Numbered from the stretch's first letter, positions 1 to 9,569 are shown. The stretch: 64,000 nucleotides of DNA from Lacinutrix sp. WUR7 (GCF_016864015.1 NZ_CP045067.1:1089001-1153000), one strand, 5' to 3'. Numbers and translations are program-made. Notes: a model not told the origin generated them from the letters alone.

Positions 1-623
1 CTTCTAAAAGTAGATCCATTTCCACCAGCTAAAAACTGCATGTAGTTTTCATTATCAAATTCGTTTAAAGCGCCATAGTTGCTTGTATATGTTTTCTCCC
101 AAGCTTCATATTCTTGCATGAAATAATGAATGTTATCATAAAAAACAAAGTCATAGTCAAAACTTGCTCTTTGGTAACCATGTAAAAAATACGAGGTATC
201 ATTATATGGATTATACAATTCTATAGTATTATAATCTATTTTGTACACATCAAATGTTTCAAAACCATCTATATCATGATCCACATCTAAAATCATATTA
301 TATGCATCATAATAACCAACAGGAATTCCAAAACCATTTCCTTGGCTACCTATTCCTACTAAATTATTATTAGCGTAAAGCAATCCATTTCTAAAAGATA
401 TAGTAAAGGCTGTTTGTAAAAAACGGGTTTCCCCATATCCTATGGTTTGATTAATATCTACATACCATAATTCATATGAATTTAATAATTCGTTTATAGA
501 AATTGTTGGTGCTGGATTATTATAATTGCTGTTGTAATCATCTACATAAACATCTTCATGATAACAAGAGGTAAATAATAATGCTATAATAGCAAATACC
601 GAAAGTAGTTTTGTCGTTTTCAT
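1..623 (-). CDS. Secreted lipoprotein, partial (3' end outside window)
   Basis: An open frame runs from an ATG at 623 to the window edge, about 207 residues with no stop. The N-terminus (MKTTKLLSVFAIIALLFTSC) is a lipoprotein signal with a TSC lipobox. The acylated Cys is followed by a short acidic, Asn-rich linker and a soluble Tyr/Asn/Asp-rich domain. From memory, this resembles a Flavobacteriaceae lipoprotein family that databases sometimes label as an enzyme; I see no enzymatic motif supporting such a label. It is divergent from gpsA across about 165 bp. The envelope location is well supported; the function is unknown. Confidence 0.75.
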   Translation of the reverse strand, partial: MKTTKLLSVFAIIALLFTSCYHEDVYVDDYNSNYNNPAPTISINELLNSYELWYVDINQTIGYGETRFLQTAFTISFRNGLLYANNNLVGIGSQGNGFGIPVGYYDAYNMILDVDHDIDGFETFDVYKIDYNTIELYNPYNDTSYFLHGYQRASFDYDFVFYDNIHYFMQEYEAWEKTYTSNYGALNEFDNENYMQFLAGGNGSTFR

Positions 624-723
624 AATCGTTCATTTTAAAGTTAATACTTTTAGGTATTCAAAACGCATGCCAAAAAACACAACTAATTAACAAGCAACAC
701 TTTAATGTGATTGATATTTTGCT

Positions 724-731
724 TATTTTTG
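724..731 (+). promoter_or_regulatory. Candidate -7 element for gpsA
   Basis: TATTTTTG matches the Bacteroidota -7 consensus TAnnTTTG and lies 57 nt before the gpsA ATG. I found no convincing -33 TTG at the right distance, so this is a weak call. Confidence 0.3.
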
Positions 732-788
732 AAATTCTAATAATTACGGTTTCCGTTGTCACGGAAATTAAAAAAGAAAATATTTTTA

Positions 789-1790
789 ATGAGCAAACCT
801 TTAAAATATGCTGTTTTTGGTAGCGGAAGTTGGGCTACTGCAATTGTAAAAATGCTATGCGAAAATCAACAAGAAGTTGGTTGGTATATGCGAAGCGTTT
901 ACATTAAGGAACATTTATTAAAAGAGCAGCACAATCCTAGTTATTTGAGCTCTGTAGAGTTTCATATAGAACAATTAAAAATCTCTAATGATATCAATGA
1001 AATGGCTGCTTATGCAGATGTGCTGATTTTTGCTATTCCTTCTGCTTTTATGTATTCGGAATTAGAAAAACTCACCTATAATATTCAAGATAAAATTGTA
1101 GTATCTGCTGTAAAAGGGATTATTCCAGAAACCGGAAAATTGGTTGGTCAGCATTTTAATGAAGTCTATAAAATACCTTTTGAAAACATTGGCGTTATCG
1201 CTGGACCATGCCATGCAGAAGAAGTTGCCTTAGAGCGTTTATCCTATTTAACCATTTCTTGTGCAGACCCTGTAAAAGCACAAAACATAGCCGATGCGTT
1301 ATCTAACGATTATATTAAAACCAAAATTAGCGACGATGTTATTGGAACAGAATATGCGGTAATGCTCAAAAATATTTATGCCATTGCAGCAGGAATCGCT
1401 CATGGTTTAGGATATGGAGATAATTTCCAAAGTGTACTTATGAGTAACGCGATTCGCGAAATGAAACGCTTTATCAAGAAAATGCATAAGATGAAACGCA
1501 ACATTAATAACTCGGCATATTTAGGCGATTTGCTAGTAACTGGTTACTCGGTTTTTTCCCGAAACCGCATGTTTGGAAACATGATTGGTAAAGGCTACAC
1601 GGTGAAATCTGCACAAATGGAAATGAGCATGATTGCTGAAGGGTATTATGCTACAAAATCTGCACACTTACTTAATAACAAAAACAATAAAAAAACGCGT
1701 TTACCAATAATAGATGCTGTTTATGAGATTTTATACGAAGGCAAAGATGCTAAAAAAGTGTTTCAAAAACTGACGGATAAATTGGATTAA
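789..1790 (+). CDS. gpsA: Glycerol-3-phosphate dehydrogenase (NAD(P)+)
   Basis: Cytoplasmic enzyme that reduces dihydroxyacetone phosphate to sn-glycerol 3-phosphate, the backbone of phospholipids. The 333-residue product matches the usual family length. It opens with a Rossmann glycine loop (GSGSWATA, about residues 11-18). The central AGPCHAEEV motif and the MLKNIYAIAAGIAHGLGYGDN block, which carries the catalytic lysine, are both present. I start at the ATG at 789; an upstream in-frame TTG at 756 would add 11 basic residues before the Rossmann strand and is unlikely. The gene is monocistronic: its 3' side opens into a repeat-rich gap. Confidence 0.95.
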   Translation: MSKPLKYAVFGSGSWATAIVKMLCENQQEVGWYMRSVYIKEHLLKEQHNPSYLSSVEFHIEQLKISNDINEMAAYADVLIFAIPSAFMYSELEKLTYNIQDKIVVSAVKGIIPETGKLVGQHFNEVYKIPFENIGVIAGPCHAEEVALERLSYLTISCADPVKAQNIADALSNDYIKTKISDDVIGTEYAVMLKNIYAIAAGIAHGLGYGDNFQSVLMSNAIREMKRFIKKMHKMKRNINNSAYLGDLLVTGYSVFSRNRMFGNMIGKGYTVKSAQMEMSMIAEGYYATKSAHLLNNKNNKKTRLPIIDAVYEILYEGKDAKKVFQKLTDKLD

Positions 1791-1841
1791 TCTAGTCCCT
1801 TTGAAAAAAGGAATCTCATAAATCTTATCTAGATTCTTTGG

Positions 1842-1937
1842 GCGTTACCATCTTTCGCTGAAAAAGCTTCAAATGGTCGCGCTTTCCGTTATATCTTTTG
1901 CAAAAAAGCAAAAGGATGTCACTGCAATCGCTAACGC
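1842..1937 (-). repeat. Dispersed GCGTTA/TAACGC element, copy A
   Basis: A 96-bp intergenic element read on the minus strand. It begins GCGTTAGCGATTG and ends GGTAACGC, so the ends are a perfect 6-bp inverted repeat. Inside are a CTTTTGC/GCAAAAG hairpin, a GGAAAGCGCGACC core and an ACCATT/GATGGT hairpin. It aligns along its whole length with copy D (62725-62819) and at both ends and the core with copies B (10838-10911) and C (53205-53278). Its function is unknown. Confidence 0.75.
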
Positions 1938-2112
1938 ACTTATTTGCTAAAGTTTAGCTGTAATTACGATGTTCACTTCTATCGGTTGTGGCAGTTTCAT
2001 AATAAAACCACCTCGTCTTCTTGAAAAAAGGAAGAGAGTTTTTTTTTAAAAAGTATAATTATTCAAAAATTAGAATAGATAAGGGAATGCCGAAAAACAG
2101 CAGTACCCAACT

Positions 2113-2135
2113 CCTTCCCTTTTTTCAAGGGAAGG
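2113..2135. repeat. Hairpin with 9-bp stem
   Basis: CCTTCCCTT (2113-2121) pairs with AAGGGAAGG (2127-2135) over a 5-nt loop. It lies between two convergent genes and may help terminate transcription, but it lacks a clean U-tract on either strand. Confidence 0.45.
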
Positions 2136-2233
2136 TGGATTTTATTTTCTAAAAAATAAAAGACGGAAGGGTTTTAACACAATCATTTGCCTAGTATATT
2201 ATAAACATAATGTTTCTGCTTATTTACAAAGAG

Positions 2234-2253
2234 ATTCCTGCCTTCGCAGGAAT
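2234..2253. repeat. Short dispersed palindrome ATTCCTGC-N4-GCAGGAAT
   Basis: A perfect 8-bp stem with loop CTTC, 4 nt past the stop codon of the minus-strand gene. The same palindrome recurs at 39981-40000 and 53131-53150, with variants at 11281-11298, 32631-32648 and 38556-38575. Confidence 0.7.
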
Positions 2254-2257
2254 TGGA

Positions 2258-2653
2258 TTACTTTACCAAAACACCTTTAGCTTCCATTAAAGGAACCGCT
2301 TGTAAAGCTTTTAAATTAATGGTGTTTTTTCTAAACGTATATGTTTTATCAAACATCTTGTTCCCTTCAAAAAAAGTAACTTTAAATTGATTATTTATAG
2401 CAAATAAATCTTCTTGCATTAATTCTATTTTAGCGTAGCTTTTCTTAGGTAGCTTGTCTAGTTTCTTTCTAAAAATAGAAGTCATTTTATCTTCCGAATA
2501 GCCACTAGTAACAATAAGTACCATTTCTAGATCTACTTCTTTATCATTAATGATATATGCGTTCCAGTCTTGGGTTTTATAAATATCGTTGTATTCATTT
2601 ACAACTGCAAGGTAAACACCTTCCACTTTTGGGATGTCAATGTCTTTTTTCAT
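2258..2653 (-). CDS. Conserved hypothetical protein (131 aa)
   Basis: A small soluble protein without signal peptide, membrane segment or catalytic motif that I recognise. It has alternating beta/alpha character, with a Lys-rich middle (about residues 63-75) and a C-terminal PLMEAKGVLVK. I believe it belongs to a conserved Flavobacteriia family, but I assign no function. It is only 17 bp from the start of the TetR gene on the same strand, so it may be the last gene of the efflux transcript. Its 3' end is marked by the palindrome at 2234-2253. Confidence 0.65.
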   Translation of the reverse strand: MKKDIDIPKVEGVYLAVVNEYNDIYKTQDWNAYIINDKEVDLEMVLIVTSGYSEDKMTSIFRKKLDKLPKKSYAKIELMQEDLFAINNQFKVTFFEGNKMFDKTYTFRKNTINLKALQAVPLMEAKGVLVK

Positions 2654-2670
2654 GCTGCAAAAATAGTAAA

Positions 2671-3264
2671 CTATACCAAATAAGAATTAGAATAGTTAGG
2701 CGTAATTATTCCTTTTAAGTTATAAATTACTAAATGGTTAAATAGTTCTTCCTTTGCATATGTATCGAATAAATTATTCTTCTTAAAAACTAGTTTATCA
2801 ATGCGTAAAAAATAAATGCTAACTATTAATTTCAGATTCACTTCCTCTTTAATATCTCCCGTTTTTTGGGCTTGTTTCAGTAAGTTGTAAACAATGTTAT
2901 TGGCTAAATTCTCAATAAAATCATTAAAAATTTTACTCGCTTTCGGGTAGTACTTTTCTATACCAAAAAGAAAAGAGGGCTTAAAGTATTTTAAATACCC
3001 AAACCCTCTTTTATAAATTAACACTACACACAAAATAGGATCGTTACCATTGCTACTAACAATCCCATTTATATCTTCTTTATACTCGTTTAATAAACTC
3101 TCTAAACTAGCAGAAACTAAATCTGCTTTGTTTTTAAAAAACGTATAAATTGTTTTTTTAGAAATCCCAAGCGTAGTTGCTATCTCGTCTAATGTTACAT
3201 GCTTGCTTCCGCATTGTGTAAACTTTGTAATAGAACACTTTAACAAATCTGCTTTGGTAATCAT
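2671..3264 (-). CDS. TetR/AcrR-family transcriptional regulator
   Basis: A 197-residue one-component repressor. The N-terminal TetR helix-turn-helix is clear at about residues 22-46 (TLDEIATTLGISKKTIYTFF); the C-terminal ligand-binding half is divergent, as usual. It lies 11 bp downstream of the outer-membrane-factor gene on the same strand, so it is probably co-transcribed with the RND pump as the last regulatory gene. A local regulatory role is inferred from that position. The operon therefore carries a regulator at each end, GbsR/MarR first and TetR last. Confidence 0.85.
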   Translation of the reverse strand: MITKADLLKCSITKFTQCGSKHVTLDEIATTLGISKKTIYTFFKNKADLVSASLESLLNEYKEDINGIVSSNGNDPILCVVLIYKRGFGYLKYFKPSFLFGIEKYYPKASKIFNDFIENLANNIVYNLLKQAQKTGDIKEEVNLKLIVSIYFLRIDKLVFKKNNLFDTYAKEELFNHLVIYNLKGIITPNYSNSYLV

Positions 3265-3275
3265 CTTCTTTTATT

Positions 3276-4694
3276 TTATCTCCATCCGCCACCAAGAGCT
3301 TCGTATAAATCTACAATAGACACTAATTGTTGTAATTGGCTATCTATAATATTAAGCTCTGCACTTAAAGCACTTTGTCTTGCGGTTAATAAATCTAAAT
3401 AATTAGCGTAACCGTTTTTAAGTAACTCTTCTGAGTTTGCTTCTGCCGTTCTTAGAGCTTCCACTTCGTTTTTTCTAAATTCAAATTTTTTGATTTCCGA
3501 TTCATAAGAAAACAATGCATTAGACACTTCGTTTCCTGCAACTAATAATGTCTTTTTAAACTGCAGTAACGCTTGTTCTTGTTGCGCTATGGCAACTTCC
3601 TTTTGCGTTTTAAGTTTTCTTTGGTTTAAAAGCGGTTGTGTTAAACCTCCAACTACTGTCGCAAATAAAGAATTCACGTTTAATAACTTATCTAATTCTA
3701 AACTTTGCAATCCTCCCGAAGCAGTTAATGTTAGTGATGGATATAAATTACTATTCGCTACATTAGTTAATTCAAAAGATTGGATTAAACCATACTCTGC
3801 AGCCATAACATCTGGTCTATTACTAAGTAATGTTGCTGGCACACCAAGTGTGATATCTTCTTCTATTTTCTGAATATCTAAACTACTTCTTTCAAAGTCT
3901 TGTGGAGATTTGCCTAACAAAATACTAAGTGTATTTTCTGTTTTAAAAATAGCCGTTTCAATATCTACCTCTAAAGCTTTTGCTCTATTGTATTGGGCTA
4001 TATTTTGGTCTACGGCAACTTGTGTTACTTGTCCAGCATCTTTAAGCGCTTTAATGGTTTCTACACCACTTTCTCTAGTTGCAATGGTTTGCTTGGTTAC
4101 TTCTAACTGTGCATCTAAAGCCAATAAGTTGTAATAGGTATTTGCAATGCTAGAAATCAATTGTGTTTTCACCAATTGATGTCCTGCAACACTTTGCAAA
4201 TATGCTGCCTGTGTAGCTCGTTTACCACTTCTTATTTTTCCCCAAAGATCTGCTTCCCAAGATAGGTTTGCTGTAATATCATACGTATCTGTACCACCAC
4301 TAAATATGGATCCGAACTGACTGTTTTCAGAAAATTCTTGACGGGTATAATTAGCACCTACATTTAAGGTTGGCAAATACCCTGCTTTTCCTTGTTTTGC
4401 ATAGGCTTCGGCAGCTACTATTTGTTGTAGAGCAATACGCACATCCATGTTATTTTGTAGACCTTCTTCTATATACTGTTGCAAGTATGTATCTGTAAAT
4501 AAGGTTTTCCAAGATACATCTGCAATAGAAATGCTGTCTGTTGGTAAATTATCGGTTCTGTAAAGTCCTTCCGTTTCTGAATTTAATTCTGGTCGTGCAT
4601 AATCTTGCGCTACAAAACAACTTTGTAATGTTAACGCAACCATTAGTAATAAAGCACCTTTACTAAAATTTCTATGTTTTATAATGGTTTTCAT
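3276..4694 (-). CDS. Outer-membrane factor of RND efflux system (NodT/TolC family lipoprotein)
   Basis: Forms the trimeric outer-membrane channel that completes the tripartite pump. From the ATG at 4694 the protein is 472 residues. It has a lipoprotein signal ending LTLQSCF, then two OEP repeat halves rich in long helices (Ala/Gln/Glu coiled-coil regions at about 60-270 and 280-465). NodT-family signatures include DVSWKTLFTDTYLQQYIEEGLQNN and LLSNRPDVMAAEYGL. An in-frame TTG 15 nt upstream would overlap the pump stop codon; the ATG leaves a 4-nt gap and gives a proper signal peptide, so I prefer it. Third gene of the pump operon. Confidence 0.92.
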   Translation of the reverse strand: MKTIIKHRNFSKGALLLMVALTLQSCFVAQDYARPELNSETEGLYRTDNLPTDSISIADVSWKTLFTDTYLQQYIEEGLQNNMDVRIALQQIVAAEAYAKQGKAGYLPTLNVGANYTRQEFSENSQFGSIFSGGTDTYDITANLSWEADLWGKIRSGKRATQAAYLQSVAGHQLVKTQLISSIANTYYNLLALDAQLEVTKQTIATRESGVETIKALKDAGQVTQVAVDQNIAQYNRAKALEVDIETAIFKTENTLSILLGKSPQDFERSSLDIQKIEEDITLGVPATLLSNRPDVMAAEYGLIQSFELTNVANSNLYPSLTLTASGGLQSLELDKLLNVNSLFATVVGGLTQPLLNQRKLKTQKEVAIAQQEQALLQFKKTLLVAGNEVSNALFSYESEIKKFEFRKNEVEALRTAEANSEELLKNGYANYLDLLTARQSALSAELNIIDSQLQQLVSIVDLYEALGGGWR

Positions 4695-4698
4695 CTTT

Positions 4699-7600
4699 TT
4701 ATTCTTCAATAGTTTGTACTGTTGGTTTACCCGAAACTTTTTCTTGTAACCACTGGAATAATATAAATAAGATAGGAATTACAAAGACTCCTAAAATAGT
4801 ACCAATAAGCATTCCTCCTGCGGCACCAGAACCAATAGAGTTGTTTCCTTCAGACCCAACACCTTTTGCTAATGCTAAAGGCATTAATCCTAAAATGAAA
4901 GCAAATGAGGTCATTAAAATTGGACGCAAACGAGATTTTGCACCGTGAATTGCTGCATCTACAATGGTCTCGCCATTTTTCCGTCTAGCTAAAGCAAACT
5001 CCACAATAAGTATGGCATTTTTAGCTAACAATCCGATAAGCATTATCAAGGCAATTTGGAAATAAATATTATTTTCTAAGCCTAGGAACTTCGTACTTAT
5101 ATAGGCTCCGAATACACCAAATGGTAATGAAAATACAACTGCAAATGGTAATAAGTAACTTTCGTACTGTGCACTTAATAAGAAATATACAAATAGGATA
5201 CTTAATATAAAGATGAACGTTGTTTGGTTTCCTGCATTTACTTCTTCACGCGTTAATCCTGAATATGCAACGGAATAGTTACTTGGTAGTTTTGCTACTT
5301 CTTCTTCAATCACTCGAATGGCATCTCCTGTACTAAATCCGTCATTTGTTGCTCCTGTTATGGTTGTGGAATTAAATAAGTTGAAACGTGTTACCGATTG
5401 TGGCCCATACACACGCTTTAAGGTTACAAACTGCGTGATTGGTGTCATTTCGCCAGAATCTGTTCGTACATACATACTATTTAAAGCATTTTCGTCTGCT
5501 CTATCCTCTGGTAATGCCTGAATATATACTCTAAATTGTTTTCCAAATTTGGAGAAATCCGAAGCATAAATCCCACCAATATATCCTTGTAAAGTGGAGA
5601 AGATACTGGTTACAGATACCCCTTTTTCTTTTGCTAAAGGCACATTCACTTCCATCTCATATTGTGGATAATTTGTGTTGAATGATGAGGTTGCATATTT
5701 AATTTCTGGATGACTCATTAAAGCCATAGAGAAAGCCTTATTTGCTTTATCTAATTCGGTAAACTCCCCTCCAAATTTATCTAATAAATTAATTTCAAAA
5801 CCAGACGAGTTACCAAAACCACGAATACTTGGCGGTGAAAAGAAAATAATATTAGCATCTGGAATGGTAGCTGCTATACCAAATAACTTTCCTGTAATTG
5901 CTTGTGCTGAAAGGGAAGGATCTGTACGATCTGCCCAATCTTCTAGTTTTATAATACCAAAACCAAAGTTACTACCAGCACCACTTATCAAACTTCTACC
6001 TTTAATAAAGTTTACGGCAACAATTCCTTCAATACTTTCTACTTTATCGTAAAGTTTTCTTGCTACTGCATCTGTTCTATCTAGTGAAGCTCCAGGAGGT
6101 AATTCGATATTAGCGAAAATAATACCTCTATCTTCATTAGGTACAAATCCTGTTGGTGTTGTTGTTGCAGCCCAATAGATTCCAACAACAGCAATAATTA
6201 ATAATAAAACAGAAATAAATTTTCTTTTATATAAAAACTGAAGAGATTTTCCATATCTATCAACAGTAGCATTAAAGCCACGATTGAATAAGGTGTAAAA
6301 ACGTTTTAATGGACCTTTTCCTTTTAAATCTTCGTCTTCTTTATGTCCTTTTAATAACAAAGCACATAATGCTGGACTCAAGGTTAAGGCGTTTACGGCT
6401 GATATTAAAATCGCAATAATTAAGGTCACACCAAACTGCTCATAAAATACTCCTGTTGGACCCGTTACAAAGGTTACAGGAATAAATACTGCTGCCATTA
6501 CCAAAGTAATAGAGATAATAGCACCAGAAATTTCATTCATAGCTGTTAGTGTTGCTTTTTTAGGATCCTTTTCGCCTTCATCTAGTTTGGCGTGCACCGC
6601 CTCTACAACTACAATGGCATCATCTACCACAATACCAATAGCGAGCACTAGCGCGAATAGCGTTAAAAGGTTTATAGAGTATCCAAAAACATTCAAGAAA
6701 AAGAAAGTACCAATAATAGAAACTGGAACTGCAATTGCAGGAATTAACGTAGAACGGAAATCTTGTAAGAAGATAAACACTACTAAGAATACTAATAAAA
6801 AGGCTTCTAATAAAGTACTTATTACTTTTTCAATAGACGCATTTAAAAACAAACTAGTATCATAAGGTACAAACACATCTAAGCCTTCCGGAAGGTCTGC
6901 TTTTACCTGTTCTAAGGTTACTTTTATGTTTTCAATAATTTCTTGTGCATTAGAACCTTTCGTTTGAAAAATCCCCATAAAAACTGCAGGATTCCCCATA
7001 CTCATCGCATTCGATGCATACGATTGTGCATCTAATTCAATAGTAGCAACATCTTTTAAGCGTAAAAACTCTCCATTACCTAAGGCTTTAATTACGATGT
7101 CACTGTATTGACTTTCATTTTTAAAACGACCGCTATAGGTTAAAGTATAAGAGAAAGACTCTCCGTTATTCTGACCTAAAGATCCAGCTGCAGCTTCTAA
7201 ATTTTGTTCTGCTAAAGCCGCTGAAATATCGGAAGGAATTAAATTATAGGAAGCTAATTTTTCTGGATTTAACCAAATACGCATGGCATAATCCTGTTGT
7301 GAGAATACACTAACATCACCAACACCACTAATACGTTGCATCGCTGGAATCACATTAATTTTTAAGTAATTCTGAATAAATGTAGCGTCGTAATTTTCAC
7401 TTTCCGAATACATTGAAATAAACATCAATGCACTCGTTTCTTGTTTTTGTGTGGTAATACCTGTTTGAATTACCTCTTGTGGTAATAAAGGGGTAGCTCT
7501 AGACACACGGTTTTGCACGTTTACAGCAGCAATATCTGCATCAATTTCTTGATCAAAATATACTGTAATTTCTGCGGTTCCGGTATTAGAAGCTGTAGAA

Positions 7601-7836
7601 GTAATGTACGTCATCCCTTCTACACCATTAATTTGTTCTTCAATAGGAACAATAACACTCTCTAAAACCGTTTCGGCGTTTGCTCCTGTATAATTTGCGG
7701 TCACCTTAATGGTTGGTGGTGCAATATCTGGGTATTCTTCTATTGGTAAGCTAGTGATACTAATAACACCTAGCATAACTATGATAATAGAGATTACTGT
7801 TGAAAGCACTGGTCTTTCAATAAATGTTTTTAACAT
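4699..7836 (-). CDS. RND multidrug efflux transporter, HAE1 (AcrB-like) permease
   Basis: Inner-membrane proton-driven pump that exports hydrophobic compounds through the adaptor and outer-membrane factor. At 1045 residues it has normal AcrB length. Visible signatures are the N-terminal TM1 (FIERPVLSTVISIIIVMLG), the porter-domain block beginning YPDIAPPTIKVTANYTGA, and the TM4 aspartate pair in GIVVDDAIVVVEAV near residue 405. Two large periplasmic loops and twelve membrane segments are arranged as two halves, with GLLAKNAILIVEFA in the second. The C-terminus is a short charged tail. It sits 22 bp after the adaptor gene and 4 bp before the outer-membrane factor, so expression is surely operonic. 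The substrate cannot be read from sequence. Confidence 0.95.
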   Translation of the reverse strand: MLKTFIERPVLSTVISIIIVMLGVISITSLPIEEYPDIAPPTIKVTANYTGANAETVLESVIVPIEEQINGVEGMTYITSTASNTGTAEITVYFDQEIDADIAAVNVQNRVSRATPLLPQEVIQTGITTQKQETSALMFISMYSESENYDATFIQNYLKINVIPAMQRISGVGDVSVFSQQDYAMRIWLNPEKLASYNLIPSDISAALAEQNLEAAAGSLGQNNGESFSYTLTYSGRFKNESQYSDIVIKALGNGEFLRLKDVATIELDAQSYASNAMSMGNPAVFMGIFQTKGSNAQEIIENIKVTLEQVKADLPEGLDVFVPYDTSLFLNASIEKVISTLLEAFLLVFLVVFIFLQDFRSTLIPAIAVPVSIIGTFFFLNVFGYSINLLTLFALVLAIGIVVDDAIVVVEAVHAKLDEGEKDPKKATLTAMNEISGAIISITLVMAAVFIPVTFVTGPTGVFYEQFGVTLIIAILISAVNALTLSPALCALLLKGHKEDEDLKGKGPLKRFYTLFNRGFNATVDRYGKSLQFLYKRKFISVLLLIIAVVGIYWAATTTPTGFVPNEDRGIIFANIELPPGASLDRTDAVARKLYDKVESIEGIVAVNFIKGRSLISGAGSNFGFGIIKLEDWADRTDPSLSAQAITGKLFGIAATIPDANIIFFSPPSIRGFGNSSGFEINLLDKFGGEFTELDKANKAFSMALMSHPEIKYATSSFNTNYPQYEMEVNVPLAKEKGVSVTSIFSTLQGYIGGIYASDFSKFGKQFRVYIQALPEDRADENALNSMYVRTDSGEMTPITQFVTLKRVYGPQSVTRFNLFNSTTITGATNDGFSTGDAIRVIEEEVAKLPSNYSVAYSGLTREEVNAGNQTTFIFILSILFVYFLLSAQYESYLLPFAVVFSLPFGVFGAYISTKFLGLENNIYFQIALIMLIGLLAKNAILIVEFALARRKNGETIVDAAIHGAKSRLRPILMTSFAFILGLMPLALAKGVGSEGNNSIGSGAAGGMLIGTILGVFVIPILFILFQWLQEKVSGKPTVQTIEE

Positions 7837-7858
7837 GATAAATATGTTTGGTGGTTAT

Positions 7859-8986
7859 TTAATTTCTGAATAAAGTTGCAACCGGTTTAATCGCTTCTTC
7901 AAAAGAGGTCTCTTGTGGTGAGATTGCCATGCCGTTTCTTAATTTTCCAATACCAGATATAATAATTTTGTCGCTTGTATCTACTCCAGATTCTACAACA
8001 TATAAATTATCAACTTTTCCTTTTGTTTTTATAATAGAGCTAACTACTTTGTTGTCTTCTCCTAACTTAAAAATCATAATATTTCCTTGTTGCTCAAAAG
8101 TGGCCGTTTGCGGTACAACAATAGCATCTTTATATTCTATAGGGAATCTTATTTTACCACTATTTCCATTCGTTAAAATTTCATTCGGGTTATCAAAAGC
8201 TGCTCTAATTTGAATCGTACCTGTATTTTGATTTATTTGTCCGGTACTGGTTTGAATTCTTCCTTTTTCAGAATATTCTTTACCATTAGCTAATATTAAA
8301 GTTAAGTCTGGTGCATTTTTAATACGCTCTGCTTTGTTTTGACCTTTAGATCTTTGTAAGTGGTCTATATATTGTGCTTCGTTAAAACTGAAAAAGGCAT
8401 ATACTTGATCAATTTGACTTACTGTTGTTAATGGTTTAGCATCACTTGGGCTAATTAAAGCTCCTTCTCTAAAATGAATAGAACCAACATATCCATCTAT
8501 CGGACTTTTAATCGTTGCATAACCAATATTTGCAGAAACACCACTTAAGTTAGCCTTTGCTTGCGCTAGATTCGCTTTTGCTGTTTCTAATTGTACTGCA
8601 CTAATAATGTTTTTTTCCACAAGTGGAACTAACTTATCTACTTCTACTTGTGCTACATTAACACGTGCTTTTGCTGCTCCAGCATCTTGACTTAAAGACT
8701 GTGTTTCTAATTTAAATAACACTTGTCCTTTGCGTACTTTTTGTCCTTCGTCGACATAAACCTTTTCAATATATCCAGATGTTTTAGCTCTTACATCACT
8801 GTTTACTATTCCTTCAATAGTTGCTGGATAATCTGTAAATCCAGTTACCGTTTTACTTTGTACTTGTGTAACTGGAAAAGGAGCAGGAGGAGTTACTGCT
8901 GCTGGTTTTTGTTCTGCGTTTCCACAACTAACAATGACTAAGAATATACTTAGTGCTAGGAACATTACTATTTTATTATGTTTCAT
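7859..8986 (-). CDS. RND efflux periplasmic adaptor subunit (membrane fusion protein)
   Basis: Lipid-anchored adaptor that bridges the RND pump and the outer-membrane channel. The 375-residue product starts with a lipoprotein signal (lipobox IVSCG), then a Pro/Ala linker. The first lipoyl half contains VYVDEGQKVRKGQVLFKLE. A coiled-coil hairpin at about residues 100-150 is rich in Ala/Lys/Gln. The second lipoyl half contains TIKSPIDGYVGSIHFREG, followed by beta-barrel and membrane-proximal domains. Length and order match the AcrA/MexA family. It is 12 bp after the GbsR-type gene and 22 bp before the pump. Confidence 0.94.
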   Translation of the reverse strand: MKHNKIVMFLALSIFLVIVSCGNAEQKPAAVTPPAPFPVTQVQSKTVTGFTDYPATIEGIVNSDVRAKTSGYIEKVYVDEGQKVRKGQVLFKLETQSLSQDAGAAKARVNVAQVEVDKLVPLVEKNIISAVQLETAKANLAQAKANLSGVSANIGYATIKSPIDGYVGSIHFREGALISPSDAKPLTTVSQIDQVYAFFSFNEAQYIDHLQRSKGQNKAERIKNAPDLTLILANGKEYSEKGRIQTSTGQINQNTGTIQIRAAFDNPNEILTNGNSGKIRFPIEYKDAIVVPQTATFEQQGNIMIFKLGEDNKVVSSIIKTKGKVDNLYVVESGVDTSDKIIISGIGKLRNGMAISPQETSFEEAIKPVATLFRN

Positions 8987-8998
8987 TTTTTACTTGGT

Positions 8999-9502
8999 TT
9001 AAATATCGAATTGGTTGTGTATTAATTTTTCTCTTAATTCTTTTACGGAAGAAGATGCTTCATCTATAAATTTCATGTAAACATTATGAAAGGTTAAATC
9101 GAATTTTTCTTCATCATTTTCAATTTTCTTAGTGTTTTGCTGCTCTTTATACTGTTTAATTTCGAAATGTATTTCGCGTTCTTCTTGCCAATGACTTATC
9201 ATTCTATCCACATGTTGAATAATAGTATCTTTATTAATTACAAAATACTTTTTGCGATCTCCTGTTTTTGTGAAATACACAATTTTATTTAAATCTTGTA
9301 AATGATTAATATGTGTAGAGATGGTACTTTTACTTGCACAAAGAATACTTACCATATCTTCAAAAGTTGCACCTCTTTTTCCCGTAAGAATAACGTAAGC
9401 CAAAATACGTGCAGCAACTGGTGCTAATTGCTCTCTAGCTTCTAAATGCACTCCTAGTTTTTCAACTAAAGCCATTTTTTCTTTGCAGATGTTATCTTTC
9501 AT
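8999..9502 (-). CDS. GbsR/MarR-family winged-helix regulator
   Basis: A 167-residue DNA-binding protein. The N-terminal half has the GbsR pattern: REQLAPVAARILAYVILTG, then GATFEDMVSILCASKSTIST as the recognition helix, then a wing with KTGDRKKYF. The C-terminal half is a long charged helical/coiled-coil region, probably for dimerisation. It is the first gene of the RND operon, and 60-92 bp upstream lies an 18-bp inverted repeat that overlaps the putative promoter. This suggests autoregulation typical of MarR-like repressors. The inducer is unknown. Confidence 0.88.
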   Translation of the reverse strand: MKDNICKEKMALVEKLGVHLEAREQLAPVAARILAYVILTGKRGATFEDMVSILCASKSTISTHINHLQDLNKIVYFTKTGDRKKYFVINKDTIIQHVDRMISHWQEEREIHFEIKQYKEQQNTKKIENDEEKFDLTFHNVYMKFIDEASSSVKELREKLIHNQFDI

Positions 9503-9561
9503 TTTTTAATATATTATTACTGATTTAGAACCTGAATTATTCTTGTACAGTAAATTTCACG

Positions 9562-9569
9562 CAAATATA
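9562..9569 (-). promoter_or_regulatory. Candidate -7 element of the RND operon
   Basis: On the minus strand TATATTTG matches TAnnTTTG. A TTTG lies 15 nt further upstream inside the inverted repeat at 9577-9594, so a repressor bound there would cover the -33 region. The ATG of the GbsR-type gene is about 60 nt downstream. Confidence 0.5.

Larger units (their letters stand above)
1791..2257. other. 467-bp intergenic region filled with repeats
   Basis: This is the convergent gap between gpsA and the next minus-strand gene. It holds dispersed element copy A (1842-1937), a 9-bp-stem hairpin CCTTCCCTT/AAGGGAAGG at 2113-2135, and the small palindrome at 2234-2253. No open frame with coding character was seen. 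The remaining sequence looks like degenerate intergenic repeat. Confidence 0.6.

Noticed and set aside
756-788. Upstream TTG start for gpsA
   Set aside because: Adds a Lys-rich stretch before the Rossmann strand; the ATG at 789 fits the family.
2658-2665. TATTTTTG on the minus strand 4 nt before the gene at 2258
   Set aside because: Too close to the ATG to act as its promoter, and the gene is probably read through from the efflux operon.
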